From: Bordetella sp.
GTDB lineage: Bacteria > Pseudomonadota > Gammaproteobacteria > Burkholderiales > Burkholderiaceae_B
Reading direction: 5' to 3'
Assembly (NCBI GenBank): GCA_027450125.1
Contig: DAIDKG010000549.1
Coordinates: forward strand, 1-8,926
Length of the DNA stretch: 8,926 bases
In this document: positions 1 to 6,236 of the stretch, one piece after another
How positions within the stretch are numbered: the stretch's first letter is position 1
How the letters are laid out: each line of letters opens with the position of its first letter
Made by a program: the position numbers and the translations under genes
Notes under the pieces: model-generated
What the model saw: only the letters and a program-made list of their open reading frames with translations
What the model was told of the DNA's origin: nothing
The model's database searches: none

Positions 1-547
1 CGGCATCATTGCCGGCCTGCAGGCCGGCAAGTTTGACGTGATCATCAACCAGGTGACCATCACGCCGCAGCGCCAGCAGGCGCTGGATTTCAGCCAGCCT
101 TACACCTACTCGGCCGCCCAGCTGATCCAGCGCGCCGACGACAAGCGCGACATCAAGTCGCTGAGCGAGTTCAAGGGCAAGCTCAAGCTGGGCGTGACGC
201 TGGGCACTAACTACGACCAGATGGCCAAGGCGGTTCCGGGCATCAACGTGCAGACGTACTCGGGCGCGCCTGAAAAGCTGGCCGACCTGATGGCGCATCG
301 CATCGACGCCACCATCGACGACAGGCTCATGCTGCCGTACATCATCAAGACCTCGCATCTGCCGCTGCGTCCGGGCGAGATCCTGAAGGGCGCCGACCAG
401 GAAATGGGCATCCCCTTCCGCAAGGGCAATCCCAAGTTCGCCAAGGCCATCAACGACGCGCTGACCGCGATGAAGAAGGACGGCACGCTCAAGAAGATCT
501 CGATGCACTGGTTCAACACCGACGTGACCCACCCCATCGGGCACTGA
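1..547 (+). CDS. Amino-acid (cystine-like) ABC transporter periplasmic binding protein, 5' truncated
   Basis: This is the C-terminal 181 residues of a family 3 periplasmic solute-binding protein, which captures an amino acid in the periplasm and delivers it to an ABC permease. The reading frame is open from base 2 and ends with TGA at 545-547, so roughly the first 80 residues and the signal peptide lie outside the window. Visible family marks are the hinge-region string LDFSQPYTYS, the second-lobe start LKLGVTLGTNYDQ, the segment RIDATIDDR, and the C-terminal FRKGNPKFAKAINDAL followed by KKDGTLKKISMHWF. The GTNYDQ and DGTLKKIS..WF..DVT segments resemble the E. coli cystine binder FliY/TcyJ, so cystine or a related amino acid is the likeliest ligand; this is inference from similarity. 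The YecS-like permease downstream supports it. A strong terminator separates the two genes. Confidence 0.9.
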   Translation, partial: GIIAGLQAGKFDVIINQVTITPQRQQALDFSQPYTYSAAQLIQRADDKRDIKSLSEFKGKLKLGVTLGTNYDQMAKAVPGINVQTYSGAPEKLADLMAHRIDATIDDRLMLPYIIKTSHLPLRPGEILKGADQEMGIPFRKGNPKFAKAINDALTAMKKDGTLKKISMHWFNTDVTHPIGH

Positions 548-565
548 GTCTTCGTTACCCCCCAT

Positions 566-607
566 GCGCCGCGCCGCCGTAGCAACGGCTGGCGCGGCGC
601 GGTTTTT
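566..607 (+). terminator. Intrinsic terminator between binding protein and permease
   Basis: A perfect 10-bp stem, GCGCCGCGCC (566-575) with GGCGCGGCGC (591-600), continues into an inner 5-bp stem GCCGT/ACGGC with loop AGCA and one bulged T. It is followed by five T residues at 603-607. This is a textbook rho-independent terminator, starting 18 bp after the binding-protein stop and ending 11 bp before the permease start. It should make the binding-protein message more abundant than read-through message for the permease, or act as a regulated attenuator. Confidence 0.85.
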
Positions 608-618
608 CCGGATTGCAC

Positions 619-1278
619 ATGGCGCATCTCGATCTCATCTGGCAGTCCCTGCCCGTGCTCCTGCTGGGCGCGGCGATCACCCTGAAATTCGCGCTGGCCT
701 CGGCGGCCCTGGGCTTGTGCGTCGGGGTGGTGGTCGCCATCATGGGCATCGGCCACAATCCCGTTCTCAGGCGCATCGCGCGCGGCTACGTCAGCCTGAT
801 GCGCGGCACGCCGCTGCTGGTGCAGATCTTCGTCATCTATTACGGCCTGCCGGACATCGGCATCACCTTCGACCCGACATCCGCGGGCATACTCGCCCTG
901 ACCGCCAATGCCGGCGCCTACCTGTCGGAAAGCATGCGCGGCGCGATCCTGGGCATCAGCCAGGGCCAGTGGGACGCGGCCCGCAGCCTGGGCCTGGGCT
1001 ATCTGCAGATATTGCGATACGTGATATGCCCGCAGGCGCTGCGTCTTGCGGTTCCCAGCCTGGGCAACACGCTGATCAGCCTCATCAAGGACACCTCGCT
1101 CGTCTCGGTGATCACGGTGACCGAACTGCTGCGCTCGGCCCAGGAGGTGATCGCCGCGACGTTCCAGCCGCTGCCCCTGTACTTGACCGCCGCCGCGATC
1201 TATTGGCTGCTGAGCACCGGCATGGCAACGGTGCAGCGGCATGTCGAGGCGCGCCTGGCCAGATCCATCGTGCGCTGA
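619..1278 (+). CDS. Amino-acid ABC transporter permease (HisM/YecS family)
   Basis: A 219-residue inner-membrane permease of the polar amino acid ABC family, forming the channel through which ligand from the periplasmic binding protein is moved. Hydrophobic segments lie near residues 10-42, 66-77, 90-101, 155-170 and 185-203. The family signature RGTPLLVQIFVIYYGLP is at 62-78, and the EAA loop that docks the ATPase runs about 116-138 (GQWDAARSLG ... CPQA), with Asp in place of the usual Glu. The resemblance to E. coli YecS/TcyL is strong throughout, which suggests cystine or cysteine uptake with the preceding gene. I chose ATG 619; an in-frame TTG six bases upstream is possible. The ribosome site is weak (GGA at 610-612) and lies just after the T-run of the upstream terminator, so expression is probably low. 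No ATPase gene follows; the next gene is on the other strand. Confidence 0.93.
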   Translation: MAHLDLIWQSLPVLLLGAAITLKFALASAALGLCVGVVVAIMGIGHNPVLRRIARGYVSLMRGTPLLVQIFVIYYGLPDIGITFDPTSAGILALTANAGAYLSESMRGAILGISQGQWDAARSLGLGYLQILRYVICPQALRLAVPSLGNTLISLIKDTSLVSVITVTELLRSAQEVIAATFQPLPLYLTAAAIYWLLSTGMATVQRHVEARLARSIVR

Positions 1279-1326
1279 CGGGCGAGCCGGCGCGGCCCCG
1301 CGAGGCGTGCCGGCCGGCGCCGCGGT

Positions 1327-2040
1327 TCAGGGCCGGTGCGTCCAGGTCCTGAACGGGAAATGCAGCGCATGTCCCGTGAAGTCGGGAAACTCATGGAAGT
1401 CGGCGCGCAGGGCGTCGCGCACCGGCGTCTGCATGGCCGCCGTCATGGCTTGCGGCGTATCGAAGACCACCTTGTTGCGCTGCATGCAGGGCCGCACGGG
1501 CAGCGGCAGATCGCAAATGGCCACCGCCGGCGTGTAGATGTCGATGGCGCGTATGCCCGGGAATTTCGCCAGCAGGTAGGGGTGGTGGGCGACATAGAAG
1601 ACGTGCCAGGCGTTTTCGTCCTGGGCCGGGCCAGCATATTCCACCCAATAACTCAGGCTGCTGTCCTCGCCCTGCGCGATACGTTCGTCGGCGACGGCAT
1701 AGCGTCGCGCCAGCATCGCCTGCTGCGCGGCCGGCACGCCCTTGAGGCTGGGCAGGAACTTGGGTTCGACCAGCACCGACAGGTGCGCGCCGGGGTGCAG
1801 CAGCGTTTCCAGTGCCAATACGTCGGCAAAATCGAGCTGCAGGATGAGCGCGGGCTGGGCCTGCTCCTGCTCGCCGGCGTAATGCGGATCGTGCGCCTGG
1901 GCCGGGGTGAGGACGTGCCCCGCCAGCAGGCCCGGGCAGCCGCGGATCAGCGCCTTTAGCGCGTTCAGGTCGTATTCGTCGACACGGGCGCCGGCGCTTG
2001 CGCCCGCGCCTTGCCAAACGCAAAACCAGGTAATAGCCAT
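1327..2040 (-). CDS. Uncharacterised 237-residue protein, possibly EthD-like
   Basis: A cytoplasmic-looking protein of 237 residues with no signal peptide or membrane segment, whose function I cannot assign. The C-terminal half contains WHVFYVAHHPYLLAKFPGIR (about 145-164), which recalls the 'HxP.......PG.R' core of EthD-type dimeric alpha-beta barrel proteins. The N-terminal half (about 1-95) also alternates strand-like and helix-like stretches, so a two-barrel protein is conceivable; this is a weak structural guess. ATG 2040 is chosen because the residues before it in the open frame are arginine-rich and run back into the dehydrogenase gene, and because GAAGG (2050-2054 on the complement) stands 9 bp upstream. 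It follows the dehydrogenase stop by 32 bp on the same strand, so the two are very probably one transcript and may act on the same substrate. It converges on the permease gene with 48 bp between. Confidence 0.75.
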   Translation of the reverse strand: MAITWFCVWQGAGASAGARVDEYDLNALKALIRGCPGLLAGHVLTPAQAHDPHYAGEQEQAQPALILQLDFADVLALETLLHPGAHLSVLVEPKFLPSLKGVPAAQQAMLARRYAVADERIAQGEDSSLSYWVEYAGPAQDENAWHVFYVAHHPYLLAKFPGIRAIDIYTPAVAICDLPLPVRPCMQRNKVVFDTPQAMTAAMQTPVRDALRADFHEFPDFTGHALHFPFRTWTHRP

Positions 2041-2072
2041 GGTGTAGGGCCTTCGAGGTTGGGGGCGCAGGG

Positions 2073-2825
2073 TCAGAGCGCGATCGTCGCCGCGACGCTG
2101 GAGCCGCCGCAGACGAACAGATTCTGGCCTGTGATCCATTCGTTGGCGGGTTCCAGGAAAAAGGCGATGGCGCGCGCGACATCCTCGGCGGCGCCCAGCC
2201 GCTTGAGCGGGATCGACGCGGCCAGGGCATCGCGCTTGGGGTCGCCTACGGGCAGGCCTGCATCGAGCATGGGCGTGCCGATGGGACCGGGCGAGACGGT
2301 GTTGACGGTAATGCCGTAGGGCGCGAGTTCCAGCGACCAGGTGCGATCCATCGACACGATGGCGGCCTTGGACGCCGAGTAGACGGTGCGTCCGGCCAGC
2401 CCGACGATGGCGCGCGTGGACAGGTTCACGATGCGGCCGTAGCGTCGCTGCTTCATGCCGGGCACGACGGCCTGGGTCAGCAGGATGGCCGCGCGCACAT
2501 GCAGGTTCATCAGCTCGTCGAAATCCCGGTCGGTGACTTCCTCGAGCGGCTTGTGGATGACGCGCCCGGCGTTGTTGACCAGCATGTCGTAATCGCCTTC
2601 CCGGGCGATCTGCGCGGCGGCGGCCTTGACGGCGGCGGGATCGCTCAGGTCAACGGCGCGCTGGGTGAGTCTTGGATGGCTGAATCCGGCTCGGTCCGAG
2701 CGCGACAGCGACACCACCTGGGCGCCCAGCTCCAGAAGCAGGTCGCAGAGCGCCGCCCCGATGCCGGTGCTGCCGCCGGTGATGAGGGCTTTCTGGCCAT
2801 GCAAAGGTGCGCGGGAGGTGCTCAT
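2073..2825 (-). CDS. Short-chain dehydrogenase/reductase (SDR family)
   Basis: A 250-residue classical SDR, an NAD(P)-dependent oxidoreductase acting on an alcohol or ketone of unknown identity. The Rossmann glycine motif TGGSTGIG is at 16-23, NNAG at 84-87, the structural Asn at 107, the catalytic Ser at 136 and YSASK with Tyr149 and Lys153. The helix-stabilising PGPIGTPM follows near 179-186, and the C-terminal FFLEPANEWITGQNLFVCGG is typical of the FabG-like branch. Length and all catalytic residues are normal, so it should be active. Arg42 at the end of the second strand region hints at NADP(H), though this is uncertain. The start ATG at 2825 has AGGA five bases upstream. It is followed 32 bp later by the uncharacterised gene and preceded by its own candidate promoter and operator. 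The MFS gene upstream ends 98 bp before it on the same strand. Confidence 0.95.
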   Translation of the reverse strand: MSTSRAPLHGQKALITGGSTGIGAALCDLLLELGAQVVSLSRSDRAGFSHPRLTQRAVDLSDPAAVKAAAAQIAREGDYDMLVNNAGRVIHKPLEEVTDRDFDELMNLHVRAAILLTQAVVPGMKQRRYGRIVNLSTRAIVGLAGRTVYSASKAAIVSMDRTWSLELAPYGITVNTVSPGPIGTPMLDAGLPVGDPKRDALAASIPLKRLGAAEDVARAIAFFLEPANEWITGQNLFVCGGSSVAATIAL

Positions 2826-2861
2826 GGGTGTCCTTGGGCGGGCGTTGTCCTGGAGCTATAT

Positions 2862-2889
2862 AGTTTAAGCTTGTAGCTTTAAATTTCAA
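2862..2889 (-). promoter_or_regulatory. Candidate promoter with palindromic operator for the SDR operon
   Basis: On the minus strand TTGAAA (complement of 2884-2889) and TAAACT (complement of 2862-2867) are 16 bp apart and resemble sigma-70 -35 and -10 boxes. The spacer is largely filled by an imperfect inverted repeat, TTTAAGCT-TGT-AGCTTTAAA (2864-2883, one-base indel between arms). This AT-rich island stands out from its GC-rich surroundings. A repressor bound here would block the promoter. The regulator is not identifiable from the window. Confidence 0.45.
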
Positions 2890-2923
2890 GCATGCCGAAG
2901 CCCTCGCCGGCAGGACGCCGGAA

Positions 2924-4348
2924 TCAGTGCCCGCCAGCCGGGGCCGGGGCCGAAGCGCCGGCCACGCTGCTGCCCCCGTCGATCGGCATGCGCCGCGTGA
3001 TCGCGATCGACGCGACCGAGAACATGCCCACGATGAGGAAGGCGGGCCAGAAATCGGTCCAGGCCAGCTGCGCCTGGCCGTGCAGCGACTGCGACAGATG
3101 CAGCAGCATGCCCGCGATGGTCACGCCCAGGCCCAGCGACATCTGCTGGATCACGCTGGCCACGCTGGTGGAGCGACCGACGTCGCGGGTCTCGATATCG
3201 GCATAGGCCAGGGAATTGAGGCTGGTGAATTGCAGCGCGGGAAAAATGCCGCCCAGGGTCACGATGAACCAGATGCTCAGCCAGGACATGCCCGGGTGCA
3301 GGATGCCGCATATGGCCACGGCCATGCCGCAGAGCACGGCATTGACGATCAGCACCCTGCGAAAACCCCAGCGCTTGAGGAGTTTGATGGCCAGGGTCTT
3401 GGTGCAGAAACTGCCGATGGCTGAGCAGCAGGTGATGGTGCCGCCTTCGAAGGCCGTCATGCCCAGTCCGTCCTGCAGCAAAAGCGGCAGCAGAAAAGGC
3501 AGGGCGCCCAGGCCGATGCGAAACAGCGAACCGCCCAGCACGCTGCAATTGAACGTGGGAATGCGCAGGAAGCTCAGGTCCAGCAGCGGATTCTCCACGT
3601 GCTGCGAGTAGACCCAGTACAGGCCCAGGAGCAGGGCGCCGATCAGCACCAGTCCCACGGCCGTGCTCTCCAGGATCAGGCCGCTGCCTATCGTCGACAT
3701 GCCCAGCATGAAGAGCGACGCGCCCAGGCCCGTCAGGACAAAGCCTGTCCAGTCCAGCTTGCCGGGATGCTCTTCGCGGCTGTTCTCGATGTAGCGGTTG
3801 GTGAGGTAGATGCCCAGTATGCCGATGGGCACGTTGATGAAGAACATCAGGCGCCAGTTCAGATACGTGGTGATGAAACCGCCCAGCAGCGGCCCCAGCA
3901 CCGGCCCGGCCTGGGCGGGGATGGTCAGGTAGGTGACGGCCCGGATGAAGTCCGACTTGGGCACCGCGCGAAACATCAGGATGCGGCCCACCGGCACCAT
4001 CATCGCGCCGCCCACGCCCTGGATGAAGCGGGCCAGCACGAGGGTCGTTAGCGAGGTAGCCGCCGCGCACAGCAGCGACCCCACGACGAAGGTGGCGATG
4101 GCGGTGCGAAAGACCGTGCGCGCCCCGAATCTGTCGGCCACCCAGCCGCAGATGGGAATGAATACTCCCAGGCCCACGACGTAGCTGGTGACGGCCAGCT
4201 TGAGCGTGATCGGGTTTTGCCCCAGGTCGCGCGCCAGCACCGGAATGGCCGTGACCAGGATGGTCGAATCCACATTCTCCATAAGCAGCGCGCAGGCAAC
4301 GATGAGCGGGACGATGAGCGGGCCGAAGCGGGAGGATTTCAAAGGCAT
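2924..4348 (-). CDS. MFS transporter, DHA2 (14-helix drug:H+ antiporter) type
   Basis: A 474-residue major facilitator transporter of the inner membrane, probably a proton-driven exporter of a drug or toxic metabolite. The sequence begins with the DHA2-type first helix ENVDSTILVTAIP (24-36). It carries the loop motif GWVADRFGARTVFR (68-81), the fourth-helix motif RFIQGVGGAMM (107-117), the antiporter motif AGPVLGPLLGG (147-157) and WRLMFFINVPIG (165-176). Many hydrophobic segments continue to about residue 450, and the tail is Ala/Pro-rich and probably cytoplasmic. ATG 4348 fits where homologues begin; an ATG at 4378 would add ten residues, and neither has a clear ribosome site. The substrate cannot be told from sequence. 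It is divergent from tpm and lies upstream of the SDR pair on the same strand with a 98-bp gap that includes a separate promoter candidate. Confidence 0.93.
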   Translation of the reverse strand: MPLKSSRFGPLIVPLIVACALLMENVDSTILVTAIPVLARDLGQNPITLKLAVTSYVVGLGVFIPICGWVADRFGARTVFRTAIATFVVGSLLCAAATSLTTLVLARFIQGVGGAMMVPVGRILMFRAVPKSDFIRAVTYLTIPAQAGPVLGPLLGGFITTYLNWRLMFFINVPIGILGIYLTNRYIENSREEHPGKLDWTGFVLTGLGASLFMLGMSTIGSGLILESTAVGLVLIGALLLGLYWVYSQHVENPLLDLSFLRIPTFNCSVLGGSLFRIGLGALPFLLPLLLQDGLGMTAFEGGTITCCSAIGSFCTKTLAIKLLKRWGFRRVLIVNAVLCGMAVAICGILHPGMSWLSIWFIVTLGGIFPALQFTSLNSLAYADIETRDVGRSTSVASVIQQMSLGLGVTIAGMLLHLSQSLHGQAQLAWTDFWPAFLIVGMFSVASIAITRRMPIDGGSSVAGASAPAPAGGH

Positions 4349-4403
4349 GGCGAATGGCGGCAGGAGGTGCCGGGGCATTATGACATTGAAGGCTGAAGGC
4401 AAA

Positions 4404-4419
4404 CCGAAGGCCGCTTCGG
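4404..4419. promoter_or_regulatory. 16-bp inverted repeat in the MFS/tpm divergent region
   Basis: CCGAAG-GCCG-CTTCGG is a perfect inverted repeat with 6-bp arms near the middle of the 123 bp between the divergent MFS and tpm starts. A -10-like TATTCT (4421-4426) follows directly on the tpm side, and a -10-like CATAAT lies on the MFS side (complement of 4377-4382), both without convincing -35 boxes. It could be an operator for one or both genes, or a small RNA hairpin in a leader. Confidence 0.35.
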
Positions 4420-4471
4420 GTATTCTTGCCCGAGCCTGGCCGGCCTCGGTCGGGTGCAAAGGAGCAAAGGA

Positions 4472-5134
4472 ATGGATGCGGATTTTTGGCTGGAGCGCTG
4501 GCGTCAGGGGCAGACCGGGTTCCACCTGAACAAGACCACGCCCCTGCTGGCCAAGTACTGGCCGACGCTGGGCTTGCCCCGGGCGAGCCGGGTGCTGGTG
4601 CCTTTGTGCGGCAAGTCGCTTGACATGCTCTGGCTGGCCGGCCAGGGCCACCAGGTTTTGGGCGTCGAACTGTCGCCGCTGGCCGTCGAGCAGTTTTTCG
4701 CCGAAAACCGGCTTGTGCCCGAGATGCGCCCGACGCCGGCCGGCACGCTCTACAGCGCCGGCAGTATCCAGATCCTGTGCGGCGACATATTCGCCCTCGG
4801 CCAGGCCGATTTTGCCGGGTGTGCAGGCGCCTATGATCGGGCGGCCCTGATCGCACTGCCGGCGTCCATGCGCGAGCGCTATGTGCGCCACGTCTATGGA
4901 CAGCTGCCCGATCCGTGCCGGACCTTGCTGCTCACGCTCGAATACGACCAGGGCGAGATGGCCGGCCCGCCCTTTGCAGTTCTTGAAGAGGAAGTGCGGA
5001 CTTTGTATGCATCCTGGGCTAGCGTATCGGTACGTGATCGGCGCGGCATCCTGGACAAGGAACCGTCGTTCGCTGCGCGCGGCCTGACCCGGCTGGACAC
5101 GGTCGTCTACGAATTGCGGCGGACCCTGGCCTGA
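4472..5134 (+). CDS. tpm: Thiopurine S-methyltransferase
   Basis: A 220-residue S-adenosylmethionine-dependent methyltransferase of the TPMT family. Bacterial members methylate thiopurines and are known for methylating selenium and tellurium oxyanion derivatives to volatile forms. The family N-terminal motif WLERWRQGQTGFH is at 6-18, the SAM-binding segment RVLVPLCGKSLDMLWLAGQG at 40-59, the acidic second-strand end GVEL near 64-67, and the DRAALIALP segment beyond the middle. Length matches bacterial members. ATG 4472 is chosen over an in-frame GTG at 4454 because AAAGGAG (4458-4464) stands seven bases before it. It is monocistronic, divergent from the MFS exporter and closed by a hairpin just after its stop. 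The divergent pairing with an exporter may reflect a shared detoxification role, which is inference only. Confidence 0.95.
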   Translation: MDADFWLERWRQGQTGFHLNKTTPLLAKYWPTLGLPRASRVLVPLCGKSLDMLWLAGQGHQVLGVELSPLAVEQFFAENRLVPEMRPTPAGTLYSAGSIQILCGDIFALGQADFAGCAGAYDRAALIALPASMRERYVRHVYGQLPDPCRTLLLTLEYDQGEMAGPPFAVLEEEVRTLYASWASVSVRDRRGILDKEPSFAARGLTRLDTVVYELRRTLA

Positions 5135-5137
5135 ATT

Positions 5138-5161
5138 CGCGCCGCCGGAACTCGCGGCGCG
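5138..5161 (+). terminator. Hairpin after tpm, probable terminator
   Basis: CGCGCCGC (5138-5145) pairs perfectly with GCGGCGCG (5154-5161) around an 8-base loop, beginning four bases after the tpm stop. The following sequence (5163-5187) is T-rich but not a clean T-run, so termination may be partial. Confidence 0.55.
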
Positions 5162-5164
5162 CTG

Positions 5165-5193
5165 TTACCATGTTGTTTGTATTTTGTTACAAG
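5165..5193 (+). promoter_or_regulatory. Candidate promoter for the PilZ gene
   Basis: TTACCA (5165-5170) and TACAAG (5188-5193) are 17 bp apart inside an AT-rich stretch of about 40 bp, each matching sigma-70 consensus at four of six positions. Transcription from here would start near 5200, downstream of the TTG (5177) and at the GTG (5198) codons, which favours a later translation start. Confidence 0.35.
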
Positions 5194-5248
5194 TATTGTG
5201 AACCCCCTGCGCCGCGCCTTCGGGCCGCGCGCAATGCGGAGGGCGATT

Positions 5249-6094
5249 GTGCTGAAGTCCTGGCTGCGCAAGTTGCACGCCGCGACGCTTGCCAGGGGAA
5301 CGGCCGGCGACGACGCGATGGCCGCGCTGGACGCCCAGCCCGAGTCGATCGGCAAGCATCTGGAAGTCGTGCATCTGCTGCGCTCGGTGCGCGATGAGCA
5401 GTCCCTGGCGATCATTTCGCTGAACGGACAAACCGAAAGCGGCGTGACGACCCTGCTGGAAGTCGTGCAGCAGGCCAGGGTGCTCGTCTTCGCCGGCTTG
5501 TCCGACCCGGGACTGACCGAGCGGCTGCTGGCCAGCCGCGGGCCGCACATGGTCTCGACCTCCTGCGACCAGGTCTATCTCATGTTCGAGATCGAACGCC
5601 TGGAGAGGACGGACTATTTCGGCCGCCCCGCGCTCAAGGCCGGCCTGCCCCGGACCGTGAACTACATGCAGCGGCGCGATGCCTTTCGCACCGCCGTCCC
5701 GCCGGACAAAGACGTGAGCTGCACGATCGTGCAGCGGGATGCCGCCATCCACCCCTCGGCCGGCCGGCTGGTCGTGCGCGACCTGAGCGTGACGGGCCTG
5801 GCCCTGGCCGACCCGGCCCGCGTGCTCGATGCCGAGTTCGGCAGCGTCTACGCGGCCAGGCTCGACATTCCCCATGCGGGTGCCTTCGACGTGAGCCTGA
5901 GCGTGATCCACGCCAGCGAGGAGGAGCCCGCGCACAAGGGCGCGGCCAAGGTGCGCCGCGTCGGCTGCTCCTTCGTCGACATGCCCTGGAATGTGCGCAT
6001 CCGCATCCAGAGCTTTGTCAGCGATCTCCAGCGCGAGGAAATCATGCGCCAACGCGGCCTGTCGGGTCACGGTAAAATGTCGCCGTCCGCCTGA
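5249..6094 (+). CDS. YcgR-like flagellar brake / PilZ-domain c-di-GMP receptor
   Basis: A 281-residue cytoplasmic protein with an N-terminal YcgR-type domain (about 45-135) and a C-terminal PilZ domain (about 140-265). PilZ domains bind cyclic di-GMP; YcgR proteins then slow the flagellar motor or bias its rotation. Both ligand motifs are intact: RDAFR (Arg143 and Arg147, the RxxxR element, preceded by the typical QR) and DLSVTG (178-183, the D/NxSxxG element). The start is uncertain. GTG 5249 is chosen because GGAGGG (5238-5243) stands five bases before it. Upstream in-frame candidates (TTG 5177, GTG 5198, ATG 5234) lack ribosome sites and would add up to 24 residues; ATG 5318 would shorten it by 23. 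No flagellar or diguanylate cyclase gene is nearby, so its target could instead be another c-di-GMP-controlled process. tRNA-Arg follows 23 bp after its stop. Confidence 0.88.
   Translation: MLKSWLRKLHAATLARGTAGDDAMAALDAQPESIGKHLEVVHLLRSVRDEQSLAIISLNGQTESGVTTLLEVVQQARVLVFAGLSDPGLTERLLASRGPHMVSTSCDQVYLMFEIERLERTDYFGRPALKAGLPRTVNYMQRRDAFRTAVPPDKDVSCTIVQRDAAIHPSAGRLVVRDLSVTGLALADPARVLDAEFGSVYAARLDIPHAGAFDVSLSVIHASEEEPAHKGAAKVRRVGCSFVDMPWNVRIRIQSFVSDLQREEIMRQRGLSGHGKMSPSA
6073..6078 (+). promoter_or_regulatory. Candidate -10 box for tRNA-Arg, inside the PilZ coding end
   Basis: TAAAAT matches the -10 consensus at five of six positions and would start transcription near 6085, about 33 bases before the mature tRNA. 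No good -35 box is seen 16-18 bp upstream. It lies within the last codons of the PilZ gene. The alternative is that the tRNA is cut from a PilZ read-through transcript. Confidence 0.35.
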
Positions 6095-6113
6095 GAGGCG
6101 GGCCCGGTTTTTT
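6083..6113 (+). terminator. Hairpin plus T-run at the end of the PilZ gene
   Basis: CCGCC (6087-6091) pairs with GGCGG (6097-6101), extendable by one G-T and one G-C pair. Alternatively a lower stem CCG/CGG (6083-6085 with 6105-6107) forms. Six T residues follow at 6108-6113. It overlaps the PilZ stop and ends four bases before the tRNA. The stem is short, so strength is doubtful. Confidence 0.45.
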
Positions 6114-6117
6114 CATG

Positions 6118-6194
6118 CCGCCCTTAGCTCAGTTGGATAGAGCACTCGCCTTCTAAGCGAGCGGTCACACGTTCGAATCGTGTAGGGCGGGCCA
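6118..6194 (+). tRNA. tRNA-Arg (anticodon UCU)
   Basis: A 77-base tRNA with CCA encoded at 6192-6194. The acceptor stem CCGCCCT (6118-6124) pairs fully with AGGGCGG (6184-6190), with G as discriminator. The D-arm contains AGCTCAGTTGGATAGAGC. The anticodon stem CTCGC/GCGAG (6145-6149, 6157-6161) encloses loop CTTCTAA with anticodon TCT at 6152-6154, reading AGA (and AGG by wobble). The T-arm ACACG-TTCGAAT-CGTGT is perfect. AGA/AGG codons are rare in such a GC-rich genome. The next gene, ggt, converges on it 42 bp downstream. Confidence 0.98.
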
Positions 6195-6236
6195 CTGGCC
6201 ATGCGGTTCGTCCGCGCCGTCGGTTCACCGCTTCGT

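Noticed and set aside
211..1242. Long minus-strand open frame across the binding protein and permease genes
   Set aside because: It is antisense to two genes with clear family motifs and has Arg/Gln/His-rich composition without any recognisable domain.
1279..1326. GC-rich inverted repeats (two GCCGGC copies) between the convergent permease and the uncharacterised gene, as a bidirectional terminator
   Set aside because: GCCGGC is itself palindromic and common in such GC-rich DNA, and no T-run follows on either strand.
2907..2921. Small hairpin CCGGC-AGGAC-GCCGG after the MFS stop as its terminator
   Set aside because: The stem is only 5 bp and no T-run follows on the minus strand, so it cannot be told from chance in GC-rich sequence.
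2886..4856. Very long minus-strand open frame (656 codons) overlapping the MFS gene in another frame
   Set aside because: Its translation is Arg/Pro/His-rich low-complexity sequence typical of off-frame reading in GC-rich DNA, while the overlapping frame gives a complete MFS transporter.
6118..6194. tRNA-Arg as an integration site for a genomic island
   Set aside because: No integrase, no second copy of the tRNA 3' end and no composition change was seen on either side within the window.
6195..6236. Possible shared terminator between tRNA-Arg and ggt
   Set aside because: Only a 5-bp GCGGT/ACCGC match with mismatches and no T-run; too weak to call.
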